Assembly: GCA_934654755.1 (NCBI GenBank)
Contig: CAKUGQ010000007.1
Coordinates: 1-64,000, forward strand
Source: an uncultured Oscillospiraceae bacterium
Lineage (GTDB): Bacteria; Bacillota; Clostridia; Oscillospirales; Oscillospiraceae
Length of the DNA: 64,000 bases
Direction of reading: 5' to 3'
A program made the position numbers and the translations under genes. Under the pieces are notes generated by a model. That model saw nothing but the letters and a program-made list of their open reading frames with translations. It was not told the origin of the DNA and ran no database searches. Below, in pieces: positions 1 to 7,423 of this stretch (within the stretch, counting starts at the first letter, position 1; each line of letters opens with the position of its first letter).

Positions 1-324
1 ATGTCGATACCGTGACGGGGGACGATAAAGCCGATCTTGAACGACTTCTCGCGGACATTACCGCGCTGGAAAACGGCGCCAACCTGACAGGGGCTCAGCG
101 CGACACACTTGCGCAGAAGAAGCAGGCTATTGAGGTGCTGCTTGCCCGGATCGACGCGATTGCGGATGAGCTTAGTCGTATCAATGCTGCGGTGGACGGC
201 TATGATGTCGATACCGTGACGGGGGACGATAAAGCCGATCTTGAACGACTTCTCGCGGACATTACCGCGCTGGAAAACGGCACCAACCTGACAAGCGCGC
301 AGCGCGACACGCTTGCGCAGAAGA
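1..324 (+). repeat. Near-identical 204-bp tandem repeat inside the SLH gene
   Basis: Bases 1 to about 120 recur at 205 to about 324 with only a handful of differences. The 204-bp period equals 68 residues, so the frame is kept. Later repeat units of the gene have diverged strongly. The window starts inside a copy, so more copies may lie upstream. Confidence 0.85.
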
Positions 325-2171
325 AGAATGCGATCAGCGAACTGCTTAAAAAGATCGAGAATACCGCCACGGTGGTTGATATACTCTGCCAGGGACTGTA
401 TTTGCATAACGTTGACACGGTTCGCTCTGTCTTTGGCAGCGACATACAGAGCTTTATCAAGCTTGCCGACCGTCTGCTGGAGGGCTCCAACCTGACGGCA
501 GCGCAGCGTGACGAGCTGGAAACCGCAAAGCGCCACGGGCAGGCGTTGCTGGCGCGGGTTGCGGAGGTCCTTGAGATTCTGGATCGTGCGCGTGCGCTGA
601 CCTCCGCTCTGGAGGAAAGCAACGTCAAGTCGAGCGATAAAGCGACGCTCACGCAGTCGATTGCTGAGCTCAACGAGCTCCTTGCGGGAGATAATCTGTC
701 CGACCATGAACGCGAGGAGGTTCCGGGATGGATCGAAAAGGCCGAAGCGCTGCTGCGTTTCCTCGATGAATTCCAAACCCGTCTGCTCGCGCTGGTCGAT
801 GAGGTTGCGGCCTATCAGGCTCCGAATTACTATGTTACATCACTTGACCGCGGCGCGTTGAAGGCACTGGAGCAGCGAATCGGAGGTCTGCTCGACGGCG
901 ATAACCTGACCGTCGACGAACGCAAAACGGTTGAGAGGCTGCACGGTGATGTGCAGGCGTTGCTCACACTGCTGCGCGAGACGGCGGACCGTTTGCTGTA
1001 TGTCCTGCGCGAGTATGAAAGATACTCGATTGATTCCGTCAAGACAACGCAGTATGACGCACTGGCTGCACTGTATAAAGAGGCTTTCGAATTGGCATTT
1101 GACGGCCATTTGAATGAAAGTGAGACCGAAATGGTCCACTATATACTTGACAATCTCCAGGATATGATTGAACGGGTCGAAATGGTTCAGCAGGCGCTCG
1201 AACAGATTGCCGCAGAGCTGGAAACCACGACCGTCCGTAATGTCACCTCGGACGATACACAGCGGCTGCAGGAGCTGCTTGCAAATATCGGCACGCTCTG
1301 CTCCCGGTATTCCGGCAACCTGACGGAGACGGAAAAGCTGCTGCTTGCGCGCCACTCCGAAAAGCTCGAAACGCTTTTCGGCCGCATCAACTGGGTTGCC
1401 GGGAGGCTCGCGTTGTACAAGGAGCGCTACGGCGGTATTGGGCTCTTTGATGAGGTGAATCTCACGCTTACGCAGCTGGAGGAAGACCTTTCCGGTCTGA
1501 CCGATCTCCTTGAGAGCGACAATCTGACGTCCGGCGAGAGGGGCGAGCTGGCGTATCCCCTGCACGTTGTGCAGCTCCTGATCGACAAACTCAGAACCTT
1601 CGAGCAGATCGACGCGCAGTTTACGGATATTCAGGGCCACTGGGCTTACAATGAGATCCGCCATGCAATCTGGCTTGGCCTGTTTAACGGAACGGATGAG
1701 CACAGCTTCACGCCCGATGGTGTGACGACGCGCGGTATGTTCGTTACGGTGCTCTGGCGCGCGATGGGCTGCCCCGATGCCGGCAACGACCAGCCGTTTG
1801 AGGATGTGAAGCCGACCGACTACTATTCTGCGGCGATTGTCTGGGCGAATACGGAGGGGATCGCCAACGGTATCGACACGGCGCATTTTGCGCCGGATGC
1901 GCCCATCACCCGTGAGCAGGCGGCAACCATGATGTTCCGTTTGGCGACACGTCTTGGCGCAGACAGCGGCAAGCGTGCGGAGCTGGGAGAATTTGCCGAT
2001 TACACCGCCGTCTCCGAGTACTCTGCGGAGGCTCTGCGCTGGGCGGTTGCCGAGGGATTGCTCCGCGGCTATGAAGATGCCACGCTGCGCCCGGCTGCAA
2101 ATGCAACCCGCGCCGAGTGTGCCACGCTGATGCTCCGACTTGTGCTCCTGCTTTCAAAGCAGACAAACTGA
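3..2171 (+). CDS. SLH-domain surface protein with coiled-coil repeats (5' end outside window)
   Basis: The frame is open from the first bases, so the start lies upstream; the GTG at 12 is internal to a repeat. About 530 residues form helical units of roughly 65-85 residues, each ending in a variant of LL-x-G-x-NLT-x-x-x-R/E followed by a helix with LLxRI. The last ~180 residues are three SLH domains (FTDIQGHWAYNEI, FEDVKPTDYYSAAI, FADYTAVSEYSAEAL), which in this family bind pyruvylated secondary cell-wall polymer. I infer a non-covalently anchored, rod-like exported surface protein. Signal peptide and any adhesin part are not visible. Unrelated in sequence to the SLH protein at 15904 apart from the SLH repeats. 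Confidence 0.85.
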   Translation, partial: VDTVTGDDKADLERLLADITALENGANLTGAQRDTLAQKKQAIEVLLARIDAIADELSRINAAVDGYDVDTVTGDDKADLERLLADITALENGTNLTSAQRDTLAQKKNAISELLKKIENTATVVDILCQGLYLHNVDTVRSVFGSDIQSFIKLADRLLEGSNLTAAQRDELETAKRHGQALLARVAEVLEILDRARALTSALEESNVKSSDKATLTQSIAELNELLAGDNLSDHEREEVPGWIEKAEALLRFLDEFQTRLLALVDEVAAYQAPNYYVTSLDRGALKALEQRIGGLLDGDNLTVDERKTVERLHGDVQALLTLLRETADRLLYVLREYERYSIDSVKTTQYDALAALYKEAFELAFDGHLNESETEMVHYILDNLQDMIERVEMVQQALEQIAAELETTTVRNVTSDDTQRLQELLANIGTLCSRYSGNLTETEKLLLARHSEKLETLFGRINWVAGRLALYKERYGGIGLFDEVNLTLTQLEEDLSGLTDLLESDNLTSGERGELAYPLHVVQLLIDKLRTFEQIDAQFTDIQGHWAYNEIRHAIWLGLFNGTDEHSFTPDGVTTRGMFVTVLWRAMGCPDAGNDQPFEDVKPTDYYSAAIVWANTEGIANGIDTAHFAPDAPITREQAATMMFRLATRLGADSGKRAELGEFADYTAVSEYSAEALRWAVAEGLLRGYEDATLRPAANATRAECATLMLRLVLLLSKQTN

Positions 2172-2185
2172 GCAATCACGTTTTT

Positions 2186-2219
2186 AGCAAAGCACCCGCC
2201 CTGCGGCGGGTGCTTTGCT
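2186..2219 (+). terminator. Hairpin after the SLH gene
   Basis: A 15-bp stem (AGCAAAGCACCCGCC and its complement) closes a 4-nt loop 14 nt after the stop codon. There is no T-run downstream, so termination may be weak or Rho-assisted; the position fits the end of the transcript. Confidence 0.6.
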
Positions 2220-2243
2220 CCTAGGGAAAGGGGGGCGCCAACG

Positions 2244-2522
2244 ATGAAACGAATCCGGCGGTGCGGCGGCTTTTTACCGTCGCTGCTGTTCAACCTGTTG
2301 TGGAACCTTGAGGGGATTCTTCCTGCGGCAGTCCTGCTGGGATTGCATTTCTGGCTTGGATGGTCGCCGTGGTGGGCAGTGCTTGCTGCGGCGCTGTGGC
2401 TGTTGGGGATCATCCTTCGGATGCTGCTGATCGGCTGGGCAAGACACTGCGGCGATACGCCGGATCTGCCGAAAAGGAACAAAAACCCGTATTCCGTCGG
2501 GAATCGACACTCACCGGAGTAG
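2244..2522 (+). CDS. Small two-helix membrane protein
   Basis: A 92-residue protein beginning MKRIRRCGGF, with a basic N-terminus, two hydrophobic segments (about residues 11-36 and 41-64) and a short polar tail rich in Lys, Asn and Pro. A purine-rich AAAGGGGGG precedes the ATG with suitable spacing, and a clear terminator follows the stop directly. By the positive-inside rule both ends are probably cytoplasmic. I recognise no family. It sits between a surface-protein gene and the spore cortex-lysis cluster on the other strand, which does not define a role. Confidence 0.6.
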   Translation: MKRIRRCGGFLPSLLFNLLWNLEGILPAAVLLGLHFWLGWSPWWAVLAAALWLLGIILRMLLIGWARHCGDTPDLPKRNKNPYSVGNRHSPE

Positions 2523-2524
2523 AA

Positions 2525-2552
2525 TAAAAGCCGCCAAATGGCGGCTTTTATT
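2525..2552. terminator. Bidirectional terminator
   Basis: AAAAGCCGCC-AAAT-GGCGGCTTTT is symmetrical, with A and T runs on both sides. It can end the small membrane-protein gene on the plus strand and the cortex-lysis operon on the minus strand. Confidence 0.8.
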
Positions 2553-2619
2553 GCGCATCCGTACCTCAGACGGCCCTGCCGTTTTGCTCCTCGCAACGGC
2601 GCATGAAAGGGACGAAGTG

Positions 2620-3207
2620 TTACGGCTGCGTCTGCTCCGTTTGGACGCGTGTGGTGGAGATGCGCTGCGTATCTGTACCCTTGGGCGCGGTGCGAACCGG
2701 GAAAGTGCCGCTGCCGTCGCCCAACGTCAGGCGATACTGGTTGGCAAGCTGTCGCCAGGTATGGCGATCGACCTCACCGGTCTGCGGGAGGCGGGAAAGC
2801 GCCTGGAGCCAGATGATCGCTTCGGAGGTGGCCGGATCGAGAATCCCCGTAATACGGAGCCGGGGCATCTCAGGGAAGAACTGACCGAGTGTAAACAGCA
2901 TTGCTTGGATCAGGGGAAGATGCAGGTTATCCGAGCCTTTGGCAATATTCTGATTCGGCTGGAGCGCCAGCTGCAGTGGCTCGGCGGGGTTTCGGCGTAC
3001 CTGCGCCTCTGCATAAGCCCTACGCACAGCATCCCAGGTTTCCTGGTCCACCGTCCCGGTTATGGGAAGACGATGCTCCCGCTGAAATGCACGGACGGCG
3101 GCCTCGGTCTCGTCGCCGAAAATACCGTCGCGCGCCAGATTGTCCGTCGTTTCCAGCCAACGCAGCATGGTTTGTAGATCGTAGATGGAAGTACTTTGCT
3201 TTGCCAT
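2620..3207 (-). CDS. Protein with two peptidoglycan-binding domains
   Basis: 195 residues with two PG_binding_1-type modules and no catalytic domain. The first runs about residues 9-66, with the hallmark DGIFGDETEAAVRAFQ; the second about 98-160, with ITGILDPATSEAIIWLQ. A polar C-terminal tail follows. There is no signal peptide. The start has an AGGAGG site 6-7 nt upstream and lies 8 nt after the stop of the SleC-like gene, so the two are co-transcribed. It probably binds cortex or wall peptidoglycan as an accessory of the cortex-lysis protein. The second module is the more diverged. Confidence 0.8.
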   Translation of the reverse strand: MAKQSTSIYDLQTMLRWLETTDNLARDGIFGDETEAAVRAFQREHRLPITGTVDQETWDAVRRAYAEAQVRRNPAEPLQLALQPNQNIAKGSDNLHLPLIQAMLFTLGQFFPEMPRLRITGILDPATSEAIIWLQALSRLPQTGEVDRHTWRQLANQYRLTLGDGSGTFPVRTAPKGTDTQRISTTRVQTEQTQP

Positions 3208-3215
3208 GATTCCTC

Positions 3216-4352
3216 CTAGTCAAAATCCGTGTCGCCCGGACGCAGCGGCGTGCCCGGATACTGCGGCGAAATGCCCTTTGCCGTCGAGACAATGCCGGTG
3301 AAGCGGTCATAGAGCGCATACCACGTTGCCGGGCCGACAACACCGTCGACGCTCAGCCCGGCGAAACGCTGGAAGGCGCGGACCGCAGCTTCCGTCCGAG
3401 AGCCGAAAATACCGTCGACAGCGACGTTCGGGATGGCGTTGATATACTCTGAGAGCGTAGCGAGCATATACTGAAGCTGCCGAACCTGACCGCCGGTCGA
3501 ACCGGAATTCAGGTTGTTGACAAGCTGCCAGTTGAAGCTGTAGAAGGTCTGTCCCTGCGATTCCAGCTCCGACAGACGATTGACGCCGACGTAGATACGC
3601 ACGGCGGTATACCATGTGGATTTTCCGGCAACCCCGTCGGGCGCCAGACTGAAAATGGTTTGGAATCGTTGCACGGCGCGTTCCGTCTGTGTACCGAAGA
3701 TACCGTCGACCGGGTCGATGCGCGGAATGGATGGATAGTCCTCGGAAATCCGATTCAGCATGACCTGAAGCTGGACAACGCCCACACCACGGGAGCCGGA
3801 ACGTAAAGGTGTGCCCGGATAGGAAGGGGAGTAGCCGCGAATCGGTGCGTCCGTGACGATCTCAACGCTGTTTCCGTAGTAACGCCGCAGAATCTGCACA
3901 TAGTTCAGCCCCTGCTGCGCAAGGCTTTGCGAACCCCATTGGCTCAGCCCGGCACAGGTGACGGTCGTGCCGTTGCAGAACTTTGCCGCCAACGGCTCGA
4001 CGAAGCCCTTACGCCGCAGGTAGTTGTTGAAGATCTCGTCGACGATACGGGAAACGCTTTGAAAGTAATTTCGGCCGTTGATAAATTTCTGATCAATGGC
4101 TGTAGAGGATGTGATGTCGAAGTCGTAGCCCTGACTGCGGTAGAACTCCGTATAGACACGATTGAGCGCAAAGGAGATAATCGCCAGAATGTTGGCACGC
4201 AGCGCGGCCTCCTCCCAGGTTGGGTAGATTTCACTGGAGGCGACGTTTTTCACATAGTTCGAGAAGTTGACGGTCACATTGGCCGCATAGGCGCTCGGCG
4301 CGCCGAGATGCACCGTGATGGTTTCCGGAATGTACGGTAATACGGTCGGCAT
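3216..4352 (-). CDS. sleC: SleC-like spore cortex-lytic protein (SpoIID-type domain plus two PG-binding domains)
   Basis: From the ATG at 4352 (MPTVLPYIPE) the protein has 378 residues. About 1-170 is a SpoIID-like lytic transglycosylase region with the typical VKNVASSEIYPTW, FALNRVYTE, DFDITSSTA and GLSQWGSQSLAQQG stretches seen in clostridial SleC. Two PG_binding_1 modules follow (about 185-260 and 285-355; DGIFGTQTERAVQRFQ and DGIFGSRTEAAVRAFQ). SleC of Clostridium degrades spore cortex at germination after removal of a pro-region by Csp proteases. Here the matching pro-region is on the preceding gene, whose stop is 4 nt upstream. A TTG start 30 nt earlier would overlap it, but the ATG fits family starts better. 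No Csp protease is in the window. Family assignment is from memory of motifs. Confidence 0.8.
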   Translation of the reverse strand: MPTVLPYIPETITVHLGAPSAYAANVTVNFSNYVKNVASSEIYPTWEEAALRANILAIISFALNRVYTEFYRSQGYDFDITSSTAIDQKFINGRNYFQSVSRIVDEIFNNYLRRKGFVEPLAAKFCNGTTVTCAGLSQWGSQSLAQQGLNYVQILRRYYGNSVEIVTDAPIRGYSPSYPGTPLRSGSRGVGVVQLQVMLNRISEDYPSIPRIDPVDGIFGTQTERAVQRFQTIFSLAPDGVAGKSTWYTAVRIYVGVNRLSELESQGQTFYSFNWQLVNNLNSGSTGGQVRQLQYMLATLSEYINAIPNVAVDGIFGSRTEAAVRAFQRFAGLSVDGVVGPATWYALYDRFTGIVSTAKGISPQYPGTPLRPGDTDFD

Positions 4353-4356
4353 GGCG

Positions 4357-4743
4357 TTACAGAGGCTGATCCGAAATGTCAAACACTTCGGTCATATTCC
4401 AGCTTTCCGGCAGCTCTCCGTAAGGGATCAGCTCCAGATTCTGCTGCGTCAGGACACCGGCGAAGATTTGCACATTCTCCACAAGGATGCGCTCATAGCG
4501 CGGCTGATCGACCGTGATGTCCACTTTGGTCCAGGGCTGGACGCTGCCGGGGCTTTGGCTCTGCGAGGCCTCGGGCGCCTCGATGGCAAGAACACCCGTC
4601 AGCCCGTTTTCATTTGTCAGCTCCGAGGCAAGCAGACGCGAGCCGCCTTTGATTCGCTGCGTGACGTTGATGATTGCACCGGAAATGGGCGTTTGGGCAC
4701 GCGAGGTGTAGACGCGCACCTGTAAAAATCCGTTTGTCGGCAT
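4357..4743 (-). CDS. SleC pro-region-like protein on its own cistron
   Basis: A 128-residue protein (MPTNGFLQVRVYTSRAQ...) preceded by a strong AAGGAGG. It has a predicted beta-sandwich of the carboxypeptidase-regulatory type: GFLQVRVY at the start, PISGAIINVTQ, then VDITVDQPRYERILVENVQIFAGVLTQQ. This pattern resembles the N-terminal pro-region of clostridial SleC, directly before the catalytic domain. It ends 4 nt before the ATG of the SleC-like gene, so the reading frame is interrupted exactly at the pro/mature border. Both parts look intact, which favours a natural split with translational coupling over a recent frameshift. It could act as an in-trans inhibitor or chaperone of the enzyme. 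Confidence 0.7.
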   Translation of the reverse strand: MPTNGFLQVRVYTSRAQTPISGAIINVTQRIKGGSRLLASELTNENGLTGVLAIEAPEASQSQSPGSVQPWTKVDITVDQPRYERILVENVQIFAGVLTQQNLELIPYGELPESWNMTEVFDISDQPL

Positions 4744-4803
4744 AAAAAACCTCCTTATCTATTCTCTGATAGTCTATGCGCGAGGCCGGGGGAGAGTTCC
4801 CTC

Positions 4804-4832
4804 TTGACAAGGGACAAAAGCTGTGATAGAGT
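4804..4832 (+). promoter_or_regulatory. Sigma-A type promoter for the lipoprotein gene
   Basis: TTGACA at 4804-4809, a 17-bp spacer and TAGAGT at 4827-4832. The ATG of the lipoprotein gene is 40 nt further on. Confidence 0.7.
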
Positions 4833-4872
4833 GATAGCCGCCGCGAAACACGGCAAGAAAGGAATCTTTTCA

Positions 4873-5652
4873 ATGAAAAAACTGATTGCACTTTTGCTGG
4901 CAGCAATGATGCTTCTGTCGCTTTGCGCCTGTGCGCCCGGCGAGACGGAGACGACGGTCAACCCCTCGAATGCGTCAACGGGTGAACCGTCTAACGGTTC
5001 TTCTACGGAGCCGGCAACGGATACGCCTTCGGAGCCGACCGAAGCTCCCGCACCCACGCAGGATGTCAGCGGCCTGCCCGAGGAGATGCGCCCCCTTGTG
5101 AGCGTTTGGGAAGGCGAGTTGGATTGCTCTGCCATGATCAACTCGATGCTCGGCGCTTACGGCATGGAAGAGGGCGATGCACCGAAGACCAAGGTTGTGC
5201 TGCGCATGACGATGACGCTCAACGCAGATCAGAGCGCTACGATGGAGCTGGATGAGACCACGTTGTCGCAGGATCTTCAGGCGTACATGGCCGAGATTCT
5301 TGATGTCCTTGTGGAAGCAACCTACAAAGCCTGCGAGGCTCAGGGCATTTCGCGTGAACAGGCAGACGCGGCTTATGAGCCCTACGGTGGTCTGAAGGCC
5401 TATCTGGAATCGACGATTGACGTCGATGCGATCTATTCGCAGATCACCGACGAATTTGCTGCCTTGGAGCCGCAGCACTGGAAAGCCGAGGACGGCGTGC
5501 TCTATATCTGCGATGCCGACGAGGAATTCAGCGAGGGTGACGGTGAGGCGTATCAGCTCGACGGCGATACGCTGGTTGTGACCATCGTGCCCCAGACGGA
5601 CGACGAAGACGTGGAGGACATTCACATCACGTTCACCCGTAAGACGAAGTAA
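4873..5652 (+). CDS. Exported lipoprotein, unknown function
   Basis: 259 residues from MKKLIALLLA, with AAAGGAA upstream. The signal peptide ends in a lipobox-like LCAC (lipidated Cys about residue 19). A low-complexity Ser/Thr/Pro/Glu linker (about 20-62) is followed by an acidic domain of ~195 residues (LVSVWEGELDCSAMI... to VEDIHITFTRK). The domain has a central helical stretch and a C-terminal run ending in beta strands (EDGVLYICDADEEFSEG), which is typical of small clostridial lipoproteins with lipocalin-like or DUF5105-type folds. I cannot name the family. It has its own promoter and terminator, so it is monocistronic. Confidence 0.8.
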   Translation: MKKLIALLLAAMMLLSLCACAPGETETTVNPSNASTGEPSNGSSTEPATDTPSEPTEAPAPTQDVSGLPEEMRPLVSVWEGELDCSAMINSMLGAYGMEEGDAPKTKVVLRMTMTLNADQSATMELDETTLSQDLQAYMAEILDVLVEATYKACEAQGISREQADAAYEPYGGLKAYLESTIDVDAIYSQITDEFAALEPQHWKAEDGVLYICDADEEFSEGDGEAYQLDGDTLVVTIVPQTDDEDVEDIHITFTRKTK

Positions 5653-5661
5653 TAAAGTCAT

Positions 5662-5697
5662 AAAAAATCTCTCCCACCACCGGGAGAGATTTTTTTA
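5662..5697. terminator. Bidirectional terminator between convergent genes
   Basis: AAAAAATCTCTCCC and GGGAGAGATTTTTTT form a stem with A and T runs on both sides. It overlaps the stop codon of the minus-strand gene at 5695. Confidence 0.85.
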
Positions 5698-6126
5698 CAG
5701 GAAGCGCTTCATCTGATCAATGTTGGCCTGCTCGGTCTGAAGCAGACGATTGGACAGGGCAGAGACCTTCGGATCGAGCGTTTCCATCGTCCTGCTGTTG
5801 TGAATGCTCTTGATCATCCCGCGCGTATTTCCCTGAAGCATCAGCTCGGCAATTTTGCTGCCGGGGTCGCGGCTGGCGCGTACCTTCATCATGGAGGTCA
5901 TTGCGCTTCCGTATTTTGCCATCGGATTAATGTCCTTTTTTCTGCCGCCGTGGACGTCAAGAAGACGATCGGCTTCGTCGAAAAGCCGTGCATATTCGCT
6001 GAGCTGCTGACGCAGTGCGCCGGCCAGCTCCGGATCCTCACATTCCGGCAGAACAGTCTGAATTCCGTAGCAGCCCATCTGCGTGGTCTGACGGATGGAA
6101 TTGAGCATTTCGTGGTCGTTTTGCAT
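5695..6126 (-). CDS. Small all-helical conserved-type protein
   Basis: 143 residues (MQNDHEMLNSIRQTTQMG...), no signal peptide or membrane segment, predicted as a four-helix bundle: MLNSIRQTTQMGCYGIQTVL, the ELAGALRQQLSEYARLFDEADRLL helix, a Met/Lys-rich middle and a C-terminal QTEQANIDQMKRFL. The layout recalls ferritin-like or spore-coat-associated helical proteins of Clostridia, but the Glu/His metal ligands of true ferritins are not evident. An AAGGA-type site lies just upstream of the ATG. It stands alone between a shared terminator and a divergent phosphoribosyltransferase promoter. Function not recognised. Confidence 0.7.
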   Translation of the reverse strand: MQNDHEMLNSIRQTTQMGCYGIQTVLPECEDPELAGALRQQLSEYARLFDEADRLLDVHGGRKKDINPMAKYGSAMTSMMKVRASRDPGSKIAELMLQGNTRGMIKSIHNSRTMETLDPKVSALSNRLLQTEQANIDQMKRFL

Positions 6127-6187
6127 ATTTCCTTCACCTCGTTGCTAGTTTGCCTCCGAAGCTGTGGCGCTATGCGCGAAAAAGACA

Positions 6188-6216
6188 TTGACAAGCGCTT
6201 TCTCCGAGCTTATAAT
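6188..6216 (+). promoter_or_regulatory. Perfect-consensus sigma-A promoter
   Basis: TTGACA at 6188-6193, a 17-bp spacer and TATAAT at 6211-6216 match the consensus at every position. The start codon of the phosphoribosyltransferase gene is at 6265. Confidence 0.9.
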
Positions 6217-6264
6217 AGGTTGGTAATAGAGGTCTTTCGGACCGATAGAAAAGGAGAATGTCCT

Positions 6265-6819
6265 ATGTTTCATCGAATGACGATTGCCGGTGTGACGCGC
6301 GATCTGCCGATTTGTAAGGTCACGGATGACCTGTATATCGGCGCATTTGTGATTTTCGGAGACGTGGAGCTGACCGTTGCCACCGCGCAGGCGCTGCTGA
6401 AAAAGGCGCCGGAGTATGATTATATGATCTCTGCGGAGGCCAAGGGAATCCCGCTGATCTATGAAATGGCGCGTCAGAGCGGCCAGAATAAATACTTTCT
6501 GGCCCGAAAGGCCGCAAAGCTGTATATGTCCGGCGTATTTGACGTTGCGGTTCGCTCCATCACCACCGCGAAGGAGCAGCACCTTTACCTCGACACCGCG
6601 GATGCCGAGCTGATGCGCGGCAAGCGGATTCTGATCGTTGACGATGTGATTTCCACCGGCGAGTCGTTGGCCGCCGTGGAGAAGCTCGTGCTGGAAGCCG
6701 GCGGCATTGTTGCGGGGCGTATGGCAATTCTCGCCGAAGGCGACGCGCAGAGCCGAGACGATATTATCTATTTGGAAAAGCTGCCGGTCTTTCATGCCGA
6801 CGGCACTGTCAAGGAATAA
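6265..6819 (+). CDS. Adenine phosphoribosyltransferase-like PRTase
   Basis: 184 residues from MFHRMTIAGV; AAAGGAG lies 8 nt before the ATG. The PRPP-binding loop is ILIVDDVISTGES (about residues 122-134), the two Asp followed by STG being diagnostic of type I PRTases. The YMISAEAKGIPLIYEMAR segment matches the region of Apt that contacts base and PRPP. Apt makes AMP from adenine and PRPP in the cytosol. The N-terminal ~25 residues differ from classical Apt, so a related purine PRTase is possible. It is monocistronic behind a perfect consensus promoter, suggesting strong vegetative expression. Confidence 0.8.
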   Translation: MFHRMTIAGVTRDLPICKVTDDLYIGAFVIFGDVELTVATAQALLKKAPEYDYMISAEAKGIPLIYEMARQSGQNKYFLARKAAKLYMSGVFDVAVRSITTAKEQHLYLDTADAELMRGKRILIVDDVISTGESLAAVEKLVLEAGGIVAGRMAILAEGDAQSRDDIIYLEKLPVFHADGTVKE

Positions 6820-6827
6820 AAGATGAT

Positions 6828-6855
6828 GCCCTCTCCGTCATCCGGCGGGGAGGGC
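6828..6855. terminator. Hairpin between PRTase and N/Q-peptide genes
   Basis: Ten paired bases (GCCCTCTCCG with CGGGGAGGGC, one G-T) enclose an 8-nt loop. T-rich sequence follows on the minus strand (ATCATCTTTTATT), so it most likely ends the spoVAD-spoVAE-N/Q transcript and may also stop the PRTase transcript. Confidence 0.65.
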
Positions 6856-6862
6856 ACTTTGC

Positions 6863-7003
6863 TTACTTGCGGTTCTGGTTCTGCTGATTCTGCTGCTGGT
6901 TTTGCTGATTCTGCTGATTCTGCTGATTCTGATTCTGCTTCTGGTTCTGACGGTTCTGATTCTGCTGCTGATTCTGCTGCTGATTCTGATTCCGGTTTTC
7001 CAT
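6863..7003 (-). CDS. 46-residue Asn/Gln-repeat peptide downstream of spoVAE
   Basis: On the minus strand ATG at 7003 opens a 46-residue frame made of 24 Gln, 15 Asn, 5 Arg/Lys, one Met and one Glu (MENRNQNQQQNQQQNQ...). GGAGG lies 10 nt before the ATG and a hairpin follows the TAA. It starts 65 nt after the spoVAE stop in the same direction with no terminator between, so it is probably the third gene of that sporulation transcript. Such composition is known from gamma-type small acid-soluble spore proteins and coat-assembly peptides, but no homology can be claimed. Any plus-strand reading here is just the antisense of the repeat. Confidence 0.65.
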   Translation of the reverse strand: MENRNQNQQQNQQQNQNRQNQKQNQNQQNQQNQQNQQQNQQNQNRK

Positions 7004-7068
7004 TGATCCGTTTCCTCCGTTTGTCTGGTTTGCGGTTGAGCCGCGAGCCTAGTTTACCCCGACTGCAC

Positions 7069-7422
7069 TTATTTATCCTTCGGCTTGCAAATCAGCCCCG
7101 CGAGGCAGCCGAAAACCACGGCCGCGGTAATACCGCCTGCGGTTGCTCCAAGCCCGCCCGTAAATATGCCCCAGAAGCCTTCGGCGTCGACCGCCTCTTT
7201 CACGCCGCGTGCGATGGAGTAGCCAAAGCCGGTCAGGGGAACCGTTGCACCCGCACCTGCAAAATCAGCAAAATACCGATAGAGTCCGACCGCACCGAGC
7301 AATACACCCGTGACGACATAGCTGACCAGAATCCGCGCCGGTGTGAGCTTAGTTTTATCAATGAGGAGTTGACCGATCACACACAGAGCGCCGCCGAAAA
7401 CAAATGCTTTAAAATAGTCCAT
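7069..7422 (-). CDS. spoVAE: Stage V sporulation protein AE
   Basis: 117 residues from MDYFKAFVFGGALCVIGQ, the typical SpoVAE opening, with about three to four hydrophobic segments and the family stretches LTPARILVSYVVTGVLLGA, GFGYSIARGVKEA and GIFTGGLGATAGGITAAV. SpoVA proteins form the spore inner-membrane channel that takes up dipicolinic acid during sporulation and releases it on germination. The ATG is 1 nt beyond the spoVAD stop, so translation is coupled. The operon order AD-AE is normal, but spoVAC is not next to it. Confidence 0.92.
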   Translation of the reverse strand: MDYFKAFVFGGALCVIGQLLIDKTKLTPARILVSYVVTGVLLGAVGLYRYFADFAGAGATVPLTGFGYSIARGVKEAVDAEGFWGIFTGGLGATAGGITAAVVFGCLAGLICKPKDK

Positions 7423-7423
7423 G

